A stretch of DNA of 64,000 nt, from NCBI GenBank assembly GCA_015654675.1, contig JAATGM010000002.1, positions 62,001 through 126,000 on the forward strand. Reading direction: 5' to 3'. Positions 44,755 to 53,548 of the stretch are shown in pieces (positions within the stretch are counted from its first letter, which is position 1; each line of letters starts with the position of its first letter). This stretch comes from Planctomycetota bacterium. Its GTDB lineage: Bacteria; Planctomycetota; Phycisphaerae; UBA1845; UTPLA1. A program made the position numbers and the translations under genes. The notes beneath the pieces were generated by a model that was not told where the DNA came from, did not search any database, and saw only the letters and a list, made by a program, of their open reading frames with translations.

Positions 44755-46209
44755 TTAGCGGCGACCGCCGCCACGGTTTCCGCCACCGCCGCCGCCTCGG
44801 CTGGCGTGACCGCGACTTCCGGCGCTGCGAGCTTCGCTGCCGCTACCGACGCCGCTGAAGGCGTTCGAGCGATTTCCAGACGAAGACGGCCGGTTGATAT
44901 TGCTAGCGGACGGCTGCTGATGGGGCGTGTTTCCTCCGCCGGGCATCGAGGCGCGGCTATCTCGGCCGCGATCGCCATTCTGACGTGCGTCGCTGCCACG
45001 CCCGTAATTTCCGAAGGCACCATTGTCGGAGCGCTGGGGGATGTTGGCCCGGTCAGGCATATTGGGGTGGGCGGGGAGTTGACCGGGGCGATTGCCGGCG
45101 CCATCGGGACGATTCGGAGCGTTTGGACGATCACCGCCGGTTCCCGGTCGGTCGGGGATGTTCGGTCGATTGCCTGCATCCGGGCGGTTGAGGCGATTGT
45201 CGGCGCCGGGCCGATTTACAACATTGGTCCGGTCGCCCATGTTGGTTCGGTTGCCGACGTTTGTGCGATTTCCGATGTTGACGTCACCGCGATTGATGTT
45301 GACGTTCGTGTTGTTGTGGCCACCGCGATAAAAGTTGTTAGAGATTCCCGGCGGGCGATAGACGGGCCGTGCGGAGCCGGGAGCGCGGCCCCAAGGATGA
45401 GCAACGCCACCGCCCCAAGCACCAGCACCGCGCCAGTAGTAGCCGGGAGGGCCGCGGTAGCCCGGGCCCCAGCCGGGCCGATAGCAGACGCCGCCGTGGT
45501 TCCACCAGTTGCAGTCCATGTTGCACCAGGCGCCGATGGCGAGTCCGGTGCCGAAGCTGATGGCTGAGGTGATGGCCCCGGCGGCAACGGCAGCCCCGAC
45601 GCCGGAGTTGTTGTTCTGGTAGACGACCTGGGGCTGGTATTGGGGGACGTAGATGACCTGGGGGTTGGCGGGAGCGATGACGATGGCGCCCTGCTCTTCG
45701 ATGACTTGTTGTTGCGGGGTTGTTTGCAGCGCGCCGTTGGACTTGGCGAGGGCGCGGAGTTGTTGAACAGAGTTCATCACGTCATTGGGTTGATCGAGGT
45801 AAGCGGCGCCGAGGGCGTTGGTCCAGTCGATGTGCTCGTCCATCGTTTTGAGGACGTCGGGGTAGTGGGCGACCGCCTTGACGCTTTCGCTCCAGGGTTG
45901 TCCGTCGATTTTGTTGATGTCGTTGCCGGCTTTGAGCCAACGGGCGGCTTCGACGACATCCTGCGGGTAAGTAGCGGCGGGGAGGATCTGGGCGAGTAGG
46001 ACATCCGGGTAGAGCGCGATGGGTTCGAGGAGGTCGTCTATTTCGCCGGAAGAAAGGCGCTGGTTACCTGATTGTTGCGTGTTTGGATCTGATTGCTGGC
46101 CCGCGTCAGGATCGATGGCGAAAGCTTGGGATTGAGTAATTAAAGGGATTGCAGTTGCAATGAAGAATGCGACCTGGAAGCGGAAACGAAGCGTTTGAGC
46201 GCGATTCAT
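44755..46209 (-). CDS. Secreted DUF3300 protein, copy B, with Asn/Arg/Pro-rich tail
   Basis: A 484-residue exported protein. Signal peptide (about residues 1-31, ending AFA) then the DUF3300 domain: LLEPIALYPDVLLAQILPA, TYPQDVVEAARWLKAG, AVAHYPDVLKTMDEHIDWTNALG and the QTTPQQQV strand. A conserved tail region contains paired Cys (AWCNMDCNWW, GGVCYRP). The remainder is low complexity, with repeats such as RTNVGNRTNMGDRTNV and a Gly/Arg-rich end. It is a tandem paralogue of the gene at 46289-48160. Start 46209 gives the signal peptide. Confidence 0.9.
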   Translation of the reverse strand: MNRAQTLRFRFQVAFFIATAIPLITQSQAFAIDPDAGQQSDPNTQQSGNQRLSSGEIDDLLEPIALYPDVLLAQILPAATYPQDVVEAARWLKAGNDINKIDGQPWSESVKAVAHYPDVLKTMDEHIDWTNALGAAYLDQPNDVMNSVQQLRALAKSNGALQTTPQQQVIEEQGAIVIAPANPQVIYVPQYQPQVVYQNNNSGVGAAVAAGAITSAISFGTGLAIGAWCNMDCNWWNHGGVCYRPGWGPGYRGPPGYYWRGAGAWGGGVAHPWGRAPGSARPVYRPPGISNNFYRGGHNNTNVNINRGDVNIGNRTNVGNRTNMGDRTNVVNRPGADNRLNRPDAGNRPNIPDRPGTGGDRPNAPNRPDGAGNRPGQLPAHPNMPDRANIPQRSDNGAFGNYGRGSDARQNGDRGRDSRASMPGGGNTPHQQPSASNINRPSSSGNRSNAFSGVGSGSEARSAGSRGHASRGGGGGGNRGGGRR

Positions 46210-46288
46210 GGGGGGACCCTCGCGGATTTCAGGGGAGTGTAGCGTGAGTTGTGAATCACGCGAGATCGGAAAGCACTTTGAATAGAGA

Positions 46289-48160
46289 TCAGCGTCGGCC
46301 GCCGCCGAAACCACCGACGCGGCCGCCTCCGCCGCCCATTCGCATACCGCCGCCACCCATCCTCATCCCACCGCCGCCCATTCGCATGCCCGAGCCGCCG
46401 CCGAACGAGCGACCGCCGCCGAAACTGCGGAAGCCGCTGGTACCACCCGACCGCATCGTTTGGCGCGAACCGAAGTTTGATGTGCCGCCGGATTGCCGGC
46501 CAGCAAATGAGGGGCGAGAGACGGCGGGGCCGCGCTGTCCGCCGAATCCAGATTGGCCACTGAACCCGGAGCCAGCAGCGGGACCGCGATTGAAATTACC
46601 AGAAGAGCCGCCGAACGATGGTCGTTGCGCGCCAGAGCTGGATTGGCCGGCATTCTGCATGGGGGCTCGTTGCGGCGCGCTGGGCTGGCCCGAGCCGCCG
46701 AGGAAGCTGGCGCGATTGGGCTGCGCGGCGAAGTTGCCGGTGTTGGGACCCGACTGATTATTTCCAGGACGATTCATGAATCCGGTGTTCGCGCCATTGC
46801 CACCGTTGAATCCGGAGCCGTTGGCGAATCCGCTCTGGCCCGGACCACCTGCGCCAAAGCCAGGGAGATTGGACGGATTACCCGCCGGATTTCGGCCGGG
46901 GTTGCTGTTGCCGGGGCCTGCGGGGCCGCCGTTACCGGGGCCGTTGCCGCCGGGCTGGCGTCCACCAAAACCGGGGCGGTTCTGGAACCCGTTGCCATTG
47001 CCGCCTGCGTTTCCGTTGCCGTTACCCGGATTTCGGAAACCGTTTCCTCCGAACTGGCCGCCGCCGTTGGAGCCGTTCCGGTTGCCGCCGCGGCCTGGAC
47101 CGTTGCCGAAGCCGTTGCCGCCGCCGCCATTACCGAATCCGCCGTTGGCGAAGCCACCATTACCGAAACCACCCGTGCCATTACCGCCGGGCTGATTCGC
47201 GGGGCCGTTGCCGCGGCCGGGCGTGCCGAAGCCACTGCGACCGGCCCAACCGTTTCGACCGCCGAAGCCGCCGCCGCCGAATGCGCCAGCGCCGCGACTC
47301 CACGGGCGACAGCCGGGATCGTTCCAAAGGTTCCGACCACCGCACCAGCCACCGCCGCCGCGCCAGCCGTAGTAGCCGGGGCCGCAGCTTGGTTGATAGC
47401 AGATGCCGCCGTAGTTCCACCAATCGCAGCCGAGATTGCACCAGCCGCCGAGGGCAAAGCCAAAGCCGAAGCTGACAAGGGGCGCCGCGTAAAAGTCTGA
47501 GTAGGCAGGCGCGGCGTAGACCACCGTGGGATCGTATTGCGGAACGTACACGACCTGAGGGTCGGCCGGGGCGACGACGAGCGCTCCCTGATCGTTGTAA
47601 ACCTGTTGTTGCGGAGTTGACTGAAGCGCTCCGGAGGCCTGGGCCTGTGCGCGAAGGCGCTGGATGGCGCTCATCACGTCGCTGGGTTGATTGAAGAACG
47701 CGCCGCCGAGGGCGTTGGCCCAATCGAGGCGCTGGTCCATCATCTTGATGACGTCGGGGTAGTGGGCGATCGCTTTGACGCACTGAGGCCAGTTTTGCTG
47801 ATCGATGTTTTTCGGGTCATTGCCTGATGCGAGCCAGCGCGCGGCCATGACGACTTCCATCGGATACGTGGAGCTTGGGAGGATCTGCGCGAGGAGGACG
47901 TCGGGATAGAGAGCGATCGGGGCGAGAAGCTGATCGAGGGCTTCGCTGTTCATTGTTTGCAAGGCGGGTGGCTGGGACGGATCGCCCTGTTGCGGCGGTT
48001 GATTGGGTTGCTGAGACGACGGCTGAAACTGAATCGTTTGAACGGATTGGGGCTGATTGCCGAAGTCGATCGCGAGTGCCGACGTGGTCGCAGCGAGCAG
48101 CGCTGCAATGACAGCGACGGCGCCAATTCGAACGGCTCGATAATCGTGCAAGGGTGTCAT
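46289..48160 (-). CDS. Secreted DUF3300 protein, copy A, with Gly/Asn-rich tail
   Basis: A 623-residue exported protein with a signal peptide (ending TSALA near residue 30), a Gln/Pro-rich linker and the DUF3300 domain: LLAPIALYPDVLLAQILPS, TYPMEVVMAARWLASG, AIAHYPDVIKMMDQRLDWANALG. Paired Cys occur as GWCNLGCDWW and GGICYQPSCG. Beyond residue about 260 the chain is dominated by Gly, Asn and Pro, ending in repeats of RMGGGG. It is about 45-50% similar by eye to copy B through the domain, so a tandem duplication is likely. Transcription order is copy A, copy B, DUF2950. Confidence 0.9.
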   Translation of the reverse strand: MTPLHDYRAVRIGAVAVIAALLAATTSALAIDFGNQPQSVQTIQFQPSSQQPNQPPQQGDPSQPPALQTMNSEALDQLLAPIALYPDVLLAQILPSSTYPMEVVMAARWLASGNDPKNIDQQNWPQCVKAIAHYPDVIKMMDQRLDWANALGGAFFNQPSDVMSAIQRLRAQAQASGALQSTPQQQVYNDQGALVVAPADPQVVYVPQYDPTVVYAAPAYSDFYAAPLVSFGFGFALGGWCNLGCDWWNYGGICYQPSCGPGYYGWRGGGGWCGGRNLWNDPGCRPWSRGAGAFGGGGFGGRNGWAGRSGFGTPGRGNGPANQPGGNGTGGFGNGGFANGGFGNGGGGNGFGNGPGRGGNRNGSNGGGQFGGNGFRNPGNGNGNAGGNGNGFQNRPGFGGRQPGGNGPGNGGPAGPGNSNPGRNPAGNPSNLPGFGAGGPGQSGFANGSGFNGGNGANTGFMNRPGNNQSGPNTGNFAAQPNRASFLGGSGQPSAPQRAPMQNAGQSSSGAQRPSFGGSSGNFNRGPAAGSGFSGQSGFGGQRGPAVSRPSFAGRQSGGTSNFGSRQTMRSGGTSGFRSFGGGRSFGGGSGMRMGGGGMRMGGGGMRMGGGGGRVGGFGGGRR

Positions 48161-48325
48161 GGCTGGTCCTCTCCCGCTGCCGAGATTGTAACCTGCCTAA
48201 TGAGTCGAGGGCGCAATCTGCGGCTAGAAATGTAGACACGCGGTTGGGACCATCCGTTAGGGAGGGAGAAAACCCATGGGTTTCGGCACGTGTATTGCCT
48301 CCGGGCACCCCTTCAAACGGGGCCG

Positions 48326-49021
48326 TTAGGGGCCCAAAAGGCAGGCGACGAAGGCCGGGACGTCGCCAAGATCGACGGAGCGGTCGGGGGTTGGCTCGAC
48401 GTCGCCGGCGCAATTCACACGCCAGTTTGCGCCACCCTGGGCGAGGGTGGCAACAAAGGCCTGCACGTCTAGGCCGTTTTTCACACCGTCGAGATTGACG
48501 TCGCAACGGAGCGGGACGGCCGAGGGCTGGAGCGCGACGAACTTGCCGGTTGGGGTGGCGGAGAGGTTCAGCCATCCAGTGTTTTCGGCCCACGCGAAAC
48601 CGTTGAGGCGGCCGGAGCAGTCGATGCGGGCTGGTTGCGGGGGGGTGGCCGAGGCGCCGGCGTCGAAGTTGATCCAGGCGATGTTCTCGCTCCAAGCGCG
48701 ACCGTGGAGTGTGCCGTCGGGGGCGATGTTGATGCCGTAGTCGGATGCATCGGCGTTGGCATACGCCACGGTGTTCGCCGGAGCGCCGTTGCCGACCCTG
48801 ATCCATCCGGCGTTTTCGGCCCAGAGCCAGCCCGAGAGGAAGGTGTCGTGGATGAGCACGCCTTGTGCTCCGGCGGGCAGGCCGGCGTCGCGCCAATTGG
48901 TCCAGCCGAGGTTTTCGCACCAGGCCCGTTTTCGGGCGGGGTCGATGTTGGACTGGGCGAATGTCGTCGTGACGAGGGTAGCGAAGACGATCACGGGACG
49001 GATGACATTTGTGCGATTCAT
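48326..49021 (-). CDS. Secreted W-x-E-N-repeat protein with dockerin-like tail
   Basis: A 231-residue protein with a signal peptide (MNRTNVIRPVIVFATLVTTT, FAQ). The mature part has four repeats built on W-x-E-N-x-[GA]-W: WCENLGWTNW, LWAENAGWIRV, AWSENIAWINF and AWAENTGWLNL, spaced by about 35-45 residues. The C-terminal 55 residues are paired dockerin-like modules (CDVNLDGVKNGLDVQAF and GDVEPTPDRSVDLGDVPAF) ending VACLLGP. Function unknown; the tail matches three other secreted proteins here. The beta-helix gene ends 30 bases upstream, so they may be co-transcribed. Confidence 0.8.
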   Translation of the reverse strand: MNRTNVIRPVIVFATLVTTTFAQSNIDPARKRAWCENLGWTNWRDAGLPAGAQGVLIHDTFLSGWLWAENAGWIRVGNGAPANTVAYANADASDYGINIAPDGTLHGRAWSENIAWINFDAGASATPPQPARIDCSGRLNGFAWAENTGWLNLSATPTGKFVALQPSAVPLRCDVNLDGVKNGLDVQAFVATLAQGGANWRVNCAGDVEPTPDRSVDLGDVPAFVACLLGP

Positions 49022-49051
49022 GGCAGTTCTCCGCGCGAGCGTGGATGTTTC

Positions 49052-50203
49052 TTAGAACTCGATATTTGCGAATGAGTTGGCGTTGTTAACGGGCGTGGCT
49101 GATGCGTTGATGATTGTGCCGCATCCTGCGCCGGGGGCGGGAACAGAGAAGTTCGCGGCGGTATTGGCGCGGGCGGAGTTTCTGACAACGAGGTTTCCGG
49201 AGCCCGGAATGGCGTAACCGATCGCATTGTTGGCGGCGTGGCAGCCCTCGACGCGTGATGAGACTGCGAACAGCCAGAATCCTCGGTTTGAGTTGCCGAG
49301 CGAACTGCAGTCAGTGACGACACAGTCGTCGGAGATTGCGAATCCGTCGCCCGATGAAGACGTGACGTGGCAACGGGTCGCGCGGCCGAAGCCGGAGAGA
49401 TAGATGCCGTAGCCCGTTCCGCTGGATCCGTTAAAGATCGCTGTGCAATTGACGAGGTTTGCGCCGCCGTTTGCGTAGAAGCCGGCCACGGTATTGTCGT
49501 CCGCTTCGCAGTTCGAGATGACGGTGGCCTGGGCGAGATATCCGGCGAAGCCGTTGAAACCGGCCGTACAGCCGTCGATCGTTCCACCATTTGATGAGTA
49601 GCCATAGTAGGTATTGGAATTGGCGACGCAGTTTCGCACGGCGGCGCCGAAGGCCAGCGCAAAACCAGTGTCGCCGTTGTCGGTCGCGGAGCAACCATCG
49701 GCGCGACCGCTCAATCCAAGCGAAAATCCGTTGCCGCCGCATGCGGACACGCGCACGTGTTCAACACTCGGTGAGGTGGCGGAGAGGTCCATTCCACTCT
49801 GGCCCCAATTCCGAAGCGATCCGTTGCGGATGGTGGCGGCGAAGGCCGTCGATGTGAAGCCGGTGTCGGTGATACCGACGAGCGAGCCGGGGACTCCGGT
49901 GAGCTCGAAGCCGTTGAGGTCGATGGTGACGTGCGGGGCGGTGATTTTGATGCCGTATTTGCCGGAGACGCCGGTGACGTTGCCGGTGAGGTAGTAGGAG
50001 CCGGGCTGGGTGATTTTGAAGAGCGAGTCGGCGTCGCCTGGCGTATTCGTCGCGTTGATGATGACGCGCGGTTCAATCTCGGTGAGGGTCTTCATGGTGG
50101 GGCTAATCGGGCCGGCAGGTGGATTCAGGTCGCCGGCTTGAGCAGACACCGCGGCGAACAGGGCTACGGCGAGATTGATGATTGAAAACCTGAGAAATTG
50201 CAT
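49052..50203 (-). CDS. Secreted right-handed beta-helix protein
   Basis: A 383-residue exported protein with a signal peptide (MQFLRFSIINLAVALFAAVS, AQA) and a conserved N-terminal region GPISPTMKTLTEIEPRVIINATNTPGDADS, which recurs in planctomycete beta-helix proteins. Regular strands with polar turns then repeat for about 270 residues (CSATDNGDTGFALA, CVANSNTYYGYSS, CEADDNTVAGFYA), each repeat carrying one Cys. No catalytic residues of pectate lyases were recognised. The ATG at 50203 has a perfect GGAG 7 bases upstream. It may be a surface or matrix protein; no anchor is visible. Confidence 0.85.
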   Translation of the reverse strand: MQFLRFSIINLAVALFAAVSAQAGDLNPPAGPISPTMKTLTEIEPRVIINATNTPGDADSLFKITQPGSYYLTGNVTGVSGKYGIKITAPHVTIDLNGFELTGVPGSLVGITDTGFTSTAFAATIRNGSLRNWGQSGMDLSATSPSVEHVRVSACGGNGFSLGLSGRADGCSATDNGDTGFALAFGAAVRNCVANSNTYYGYSSNGGTIDGCTAGFNGFAGYLAQATVISNCEADDNTVAGFYANGGANLVNCTAIFNGSSGTGYGIYLSGFGRATRCHVTSSSGDGFAISDDCVVTDCSSLGNSNRGFWLFAVSSRVEGCHAANNAIGYAIPGSGNLVVRNSARANTAANFSVPAPGAGCGTIINASATPVNNANSFANIEF

Positions 50204-50509
50204 GGTGGTCTCCTTGTAGGGCTGATGGCTATTAGTCCGGTACCGTGCCTGCGTGGGTACGTTCGCACCGGCCGTTCGAAGCGTCGTGCGACGGATGCGG
50301 ACAACCGCGGACATGGAAAATCGGCGAAAACTGGGGTTCTTGCCGGCTGTGTGGGGCGGGGATAGGATTCTAGTGGTGATTTTCAGGAAACTTACATCCT
50401 GCCGATGTTGACGCGCATAGCCCGCACGGGCTGCCCGAACGCGTTAATTTGAATCACCCCAATCCCAAACTAACAAAGACAGATTTCACATCTTCAATGG
50501 AGGTCCGTT
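50204..50509. other. 306-bp divergent intergenic region
   Basis: Lies between the minus-strand beta-helix gene and cysK, so it must contain two divergent promoters. A 5-bp stem with a 4-base loop (AGCCC-gcac-GGGCT) is seen near 50420-50435. No cysteine- or SAM-related riboswitch could be recognised. GGAGGT lies just before the cysK ATG. Confidence 0.5.
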
Positions 50510-51451
50510 ATGGCCCGGCTTTTTCAGAACATCACGGAGACGGTCGGCGGGACGCCGCTGGTTCGGATCAGCCGCATCATTCAATCGAGCGCGGAGGTGT
50601 ATGCGAAACTTGAGTATCAGAACCCGGCGGGGAGCGTGAAGGACCGCATCGGCGTAGCGATGATCGAGGCGGCGGAGAAGGCGGGTAAGCTGACGAAGGG
50701 ATCGATCGTCATCGAGCCGACGAGCGGGAACACGGGGATCGGGCTGGCGTTTGTCTGCGCGGCGAAGGGGTATCGGCTGACGCTTGTCATGCCGGAGTCG
50801 ATGAGCATTGAGCGGCGGGCGCTATTGCGGGCGTACGGGGCTGACCTTGTGTTGACGCCGGCGGCCGAGGGGATGAAGGGTGCTATCCGGAGGGCGGCGG
50901 AGCTGGCGAAAGAGACGCCGAATTCGTTCGTGCCGCAACAGTTTGATAATCCGGCAAATCCAGAGATTCATCGGCGGACGACGGCGGAGGAAATTTGGAA
51001 TGACACCGACGGACGCGCGGACATTCTCGTTTCCGGGATCGGGACCGGCGGGACGATCACCGGCGTAGGCGAGGTGATCAAGAAGCGGAAGCCCACTTTC
51101 CGGGCGGTGGCGGTGGAGCCGGAGGAATCGCCGGTGCTGACGCAGACGCGGCAGGGGGCGGAGATCAAGCCGGGGCCGCACAAGATTCAGGGGATTGGGG
51201 CGGGGTTTGTGCCGGGTGTTTTGAATACCGCAATTTATGATGAGATCATTCGCGTAAATTCGAACGATGCGATGGTTTGGGCGCGGCGGAGTGCGAAGGA
51301 AGAGGGGATCTTATGTGGGATTTCGTCGGGGGCGGCGTTGTGTGCAGCGAGCCAGGTGGCGGCGCGGCCCGAGAGTAGCGGAAAGCTGATTGTTGTGGTG
51401 CTGGCCAGTAGCGGTGAGCGGTATTTGAGTACGCCATTGTTCCAGGTGTAG
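50510..51451 (+). CDS. cysK: Cysteine synthase A (O-acetylserine sulfhydrylase)
   Basis: PLP-dependent enzyme making cysteine from O-acetylserine and sulfide, 313 residues as usual. The PLP Lys44 sits in [11 protein letters not shown], the substrate-binding loop is [13 protein letters not shown], the phosphate-binding loop [14 protein letters not shown], and the C-terminal region contains [13 protein letters not shown] good GGAGGT ribosome-binding site precedes the ATG. It is followed 54 bases later by cysC, linking sulfate activation to cysteine synthesis. Confidence 0.96.
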   Translation: MARLFQNITETVGGTPLVRISRIIQSSAEVYAKLEYQNPAGSVKDRIGVAMIEAAEKAGKLTKGSIVIEPTSGNTGIGLAFVCAAKGYRLTLVMPESMSIERRALLRAYGADLVLTPAAEGMKGAIRRAAELAKETPNSFVPQQFDNPANPEIHRRTTAEEIWNDTDGRADILVSGIGTGGTITGVGEVIKKRKPTFRAVAVEPEESPVLTQTRQGAEIKPGPHKIQGIGAGFVPGVLNTAIYDEIIRVNSNDAMVWARRSAKEEGILCGISSGAALCAASQVAARPESSGKLIVVVLASSGERYLSTPLFQV

Positions 51452-51505
51452 CGAGGTGGATTCGGCGACTTGCGTGGGCGGATTCCGAGGCCCTACACTG
51501 GCGGC

Positions 51506-52126
51506 ATGACTGAAATCAAAGCGACTAACGTTACATGGCATCATGGGCATGTGGAGCGCGGGCAGCGCGAAGAATTGCTACGGCAGAAGGGCTGCACGAT
51601 CTGGCTGACCGGGCTGCCGTCGTCGGGAAAATCGACGATCGGGTTCTCGCTTGAGCACCTGCTGGTTGAGCGCGGCCGGCTGGCTTATGTGCTGGATGGA
51701 GACAATATCCGGCATGGCCTGAACAAGAATCTCGGGTTCTCGGCGGAAGATCGGGCGGAGAACATCCGCCGGATCGGCGAGGTCGCGAAGCTGTTTTCGG
51801 ATTCCGGGGTGATCACGATCACGAGTTTTGTCAGCCCGTATCGCAAAGATCGGGATGGCGTGCGCGAGCTGCATGCGGCGGCGAAGATTCCGTTTTTTGA
51901 GGTGTTGATCGATACGCCAGTGGCGACTTGCGAGAAGCGCGATCCGAAGGGGCTGTACGGCAAGGCGCGGGCCGGGCAGATCAAGGGGTTTACGGGCGTG
52001 GACGACCCGTATGAGCCACCGCTGACGCCGGAGATCACGCTGAAGGCGGGAGAGCTGCCGGTGGAGCAGTGCGTGGGGCAGTTGGTGAAGGCACTGGCGG
52101 AGCGGGGGATTATCGCGAAGTCTTGA
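51506..52126 (+). CDS. cysC: Adenylylsulfate kinase (APS kinase)
   Basis: Phosphorylates APS to PAPS in sulfate assimilation or sulfation. The 206 residues carry the P-loop GLPSSGKST (36-44), the APS-binding DGDNIRHGLNKNLGF, and the phosphoserine-site loop FVSPYRKDRD around Ser110, then KGLYGKARAGQIKGFTGVDDPYE. The ATG at 51506 fits the family N-terminus (KATNVTWHHGHV); the in-frame extension to 51470 is not needed. It is convergent with the next gene, a gap of 21 bp. Confidence 0.95.
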   Translation: MTEIKATNVTWHHGHVERGQREELLRQKGCTIWLTGLPSSGKSTIGFSLEHLLVERGRLAYVLDGDNIRHGLNKNLGFSAEDRAENIRRIGEVAKLFSDSGVITITSFVSPYRKDRDGVRELHAAAKIPFFEVLIDTPVATCEKRDPKGLYGKARAGQIKGFTGVDDPYEPPLTPEITLKAGELPVEQCVGQLVKALAERGIIAKS

Positions 52127-52147
52127 TGGGTTTGGTCAGCACCAACA

Positions 52148-53392
52148 TCAGCCGACCGCCAGAATTGATTGAAAGTAGAGCAGACTCCACCCGGTGAAGC
52201 CGAGTGAGAGCCATGTCCGCCAGCCGCCGCGCGTGGCCGGTGCGGCGACGACCAGCCAGACTGGAATGAAATCCAGGGCGTAACGACTTATCCCGATTTG
52301 CGCATAGCCCGCGTAGTGATAGAGAAGCCCTGCCAGCATTACCAGCAGGGAAACAACGACCAACATGCAAGCGGGGCGGTTGCGCCGCCACGTGTCCGCG
52401 CCGATGGCGATGAAGGCAAGCATCGGGGTTGTGATCCAGATGCTCGTGCCGAATTTGTTTGACGTGAACCACAGGCCGGATGGAGTCGAGATCAGCTCGG
52501 GCCAGGCAAAGTTGGCGTACCACACATTGAATGGCAGATAGCGCCACGAGAACAAACCGTGTTCGTGAAACCGTTGCGCGATGATGTCATCTCGGCCGAC
52601 GTAGAGATGAGCATAGCCCGAATCGAAAGGACTGCCGTACTTCAGGTAATGAAGCAGGCCGAACGGGAGGATGATCGTGCAGACGGCGGCCAAGGCGGGG
52701 AGCAAACGCCCGCGCTGCGCGGCATACCAGAGAATCGGTCCGGCGTAGAGCAGTGTGAGCTGCCTGGACCAGGCCGCTATGGCGAGCCCGATCAGCGCGG
52801 GCCAGATTCGTCGCCGATTCAGCAGATCGTCCGTCAGCAGGAGCAGCCCAACCTGCGAGCAGACATGGTTGACGTAGCAGACTTCGCCGAACTTGGCGGC
52901 GTGCAGGCATCGCACGACCGCGGTCCCGCCGATGTAACTCACCGTCAGAAATCCTGCCCAGGCGGAATCGCCGACGCGCCGGCGGAACACGAAGAACGCG
53001 ATGATCGGGAGCGGCCAGAAGACGACCGCCACATATAGAAGTTGCGGCCAGGCATCTGCGCGGCCGGTCATCAATTTGAACAGCGGCGATCCGATAAAGC
53101 TGAGAAACGTCAGGTAGGGCGGGTAAACGCTGTATACGCGACCGTCGACCCAAGCCGTATCGTGGCGGCGGGGCTCGTCTGGTCCGACTGGGGCGTCGAT
53201 ATCCAGGCGGCCGTTTAACCATGCCGCGGCTTCGGCCACGTTGGGATTTGCGAGCGCGTTAAGCGACCAAAGCGGAAGTCGAATGGTCTGGCCGACGGTC
53301 AGTTGCAGTGCGAGGATCGTTAACAGCAGACACGAAATGACGCGCCAACGCGGTTCGCGTTTGGGGTCAAGCGTTGCGGGTTCGATGGACAC
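52148..53392 (-). CDS. Multi-pass membrane protein, possible GT-C-type glycosyltransferase
   Basis: A 414-residue protein with about nine or ten hydrophobic helices (for example 19-38, 87-101, 118-134, 178-186, 194-213). A long soluble first loop contains DAPVGPDEPRRHDTAWVDGR then VYSVYPPYLTFLSF, an acidic and Tyr-rich loop after TM1 as in GT-C glycosyltransferases, but the diagnostic DxD or DE pair cannot be fixed by eye. No family name is claimed. It lies alone between convergent cysC and divergent amrS. Confidence 0.65.
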   Translation of the reverse strand: MSIEPATLDPKREPRWRVISCLLLTILALQLTVGQTIRLPLWSLNALANPNVAEAAAWLNGRLDIDAPVGPDEPRRHDTAWVDGRVYSVYPPYLTFLSFIGSPLFKLMTGRADAWPQLLYVAVVFWPLPIIAFFVFRRRVGDSAWAGFLTVSYIGGTAVVRCLHAAKFGEVCYVNHVCSQVGLLLLTDDLLNRRRIWPALIGLAIAAWSRQLTLLYAGPILWYAAQRGRLLPALAAVCTIILPFGLLHYLKYGSPFDSGYAHLYVGRDDIIAQRFHEHGLFSWRYLPFNVWYANFAWPELISTPSGLWFTSNKFGTSIWITTPMLAFIAIGADTWRRNRPACMLVVVSLLVMLAGLLYHYAGYAQIGISRYALDFIPVWLVVAAPATRGGWRTWLSLGFTGWSLLYFQSILAVG

Positions 53393-53548
53393 GCTTTCGT
53401 TCCGGCGAGCCAGAAGTCAGGAGCTTCGCTTCACGGAGCTGGTGCGCGGTCATGCAAGGCACCTCCGATACAGTTAATCGATGTGTACTGCCCGAACAAC
53501 TCCGCCCGAAAGAAGGGCGCGACGCTAGAATGTGATTGACGGTGTCCC

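Noticed and set aside
44692-45567. 291-codon plus-strand frame opposite DUF3300 copy B
   Set aside because: Same reason: antisense shadow of a low-complexity gene.
46289-47300. CRISPR-like repetition
   Set aside because: Repeats are irregular Gly/Asn/Pro codons within DUF3300 copy A, not direct repeats with unique spacers.
46553-47500. 315-codon plus-strand frame opposite DUF3300 copy A
   Set aside because: Ala/Val/Thr-rich shadow of Gly/Asn-rich codons on the other strand; no motif and no plausible start.
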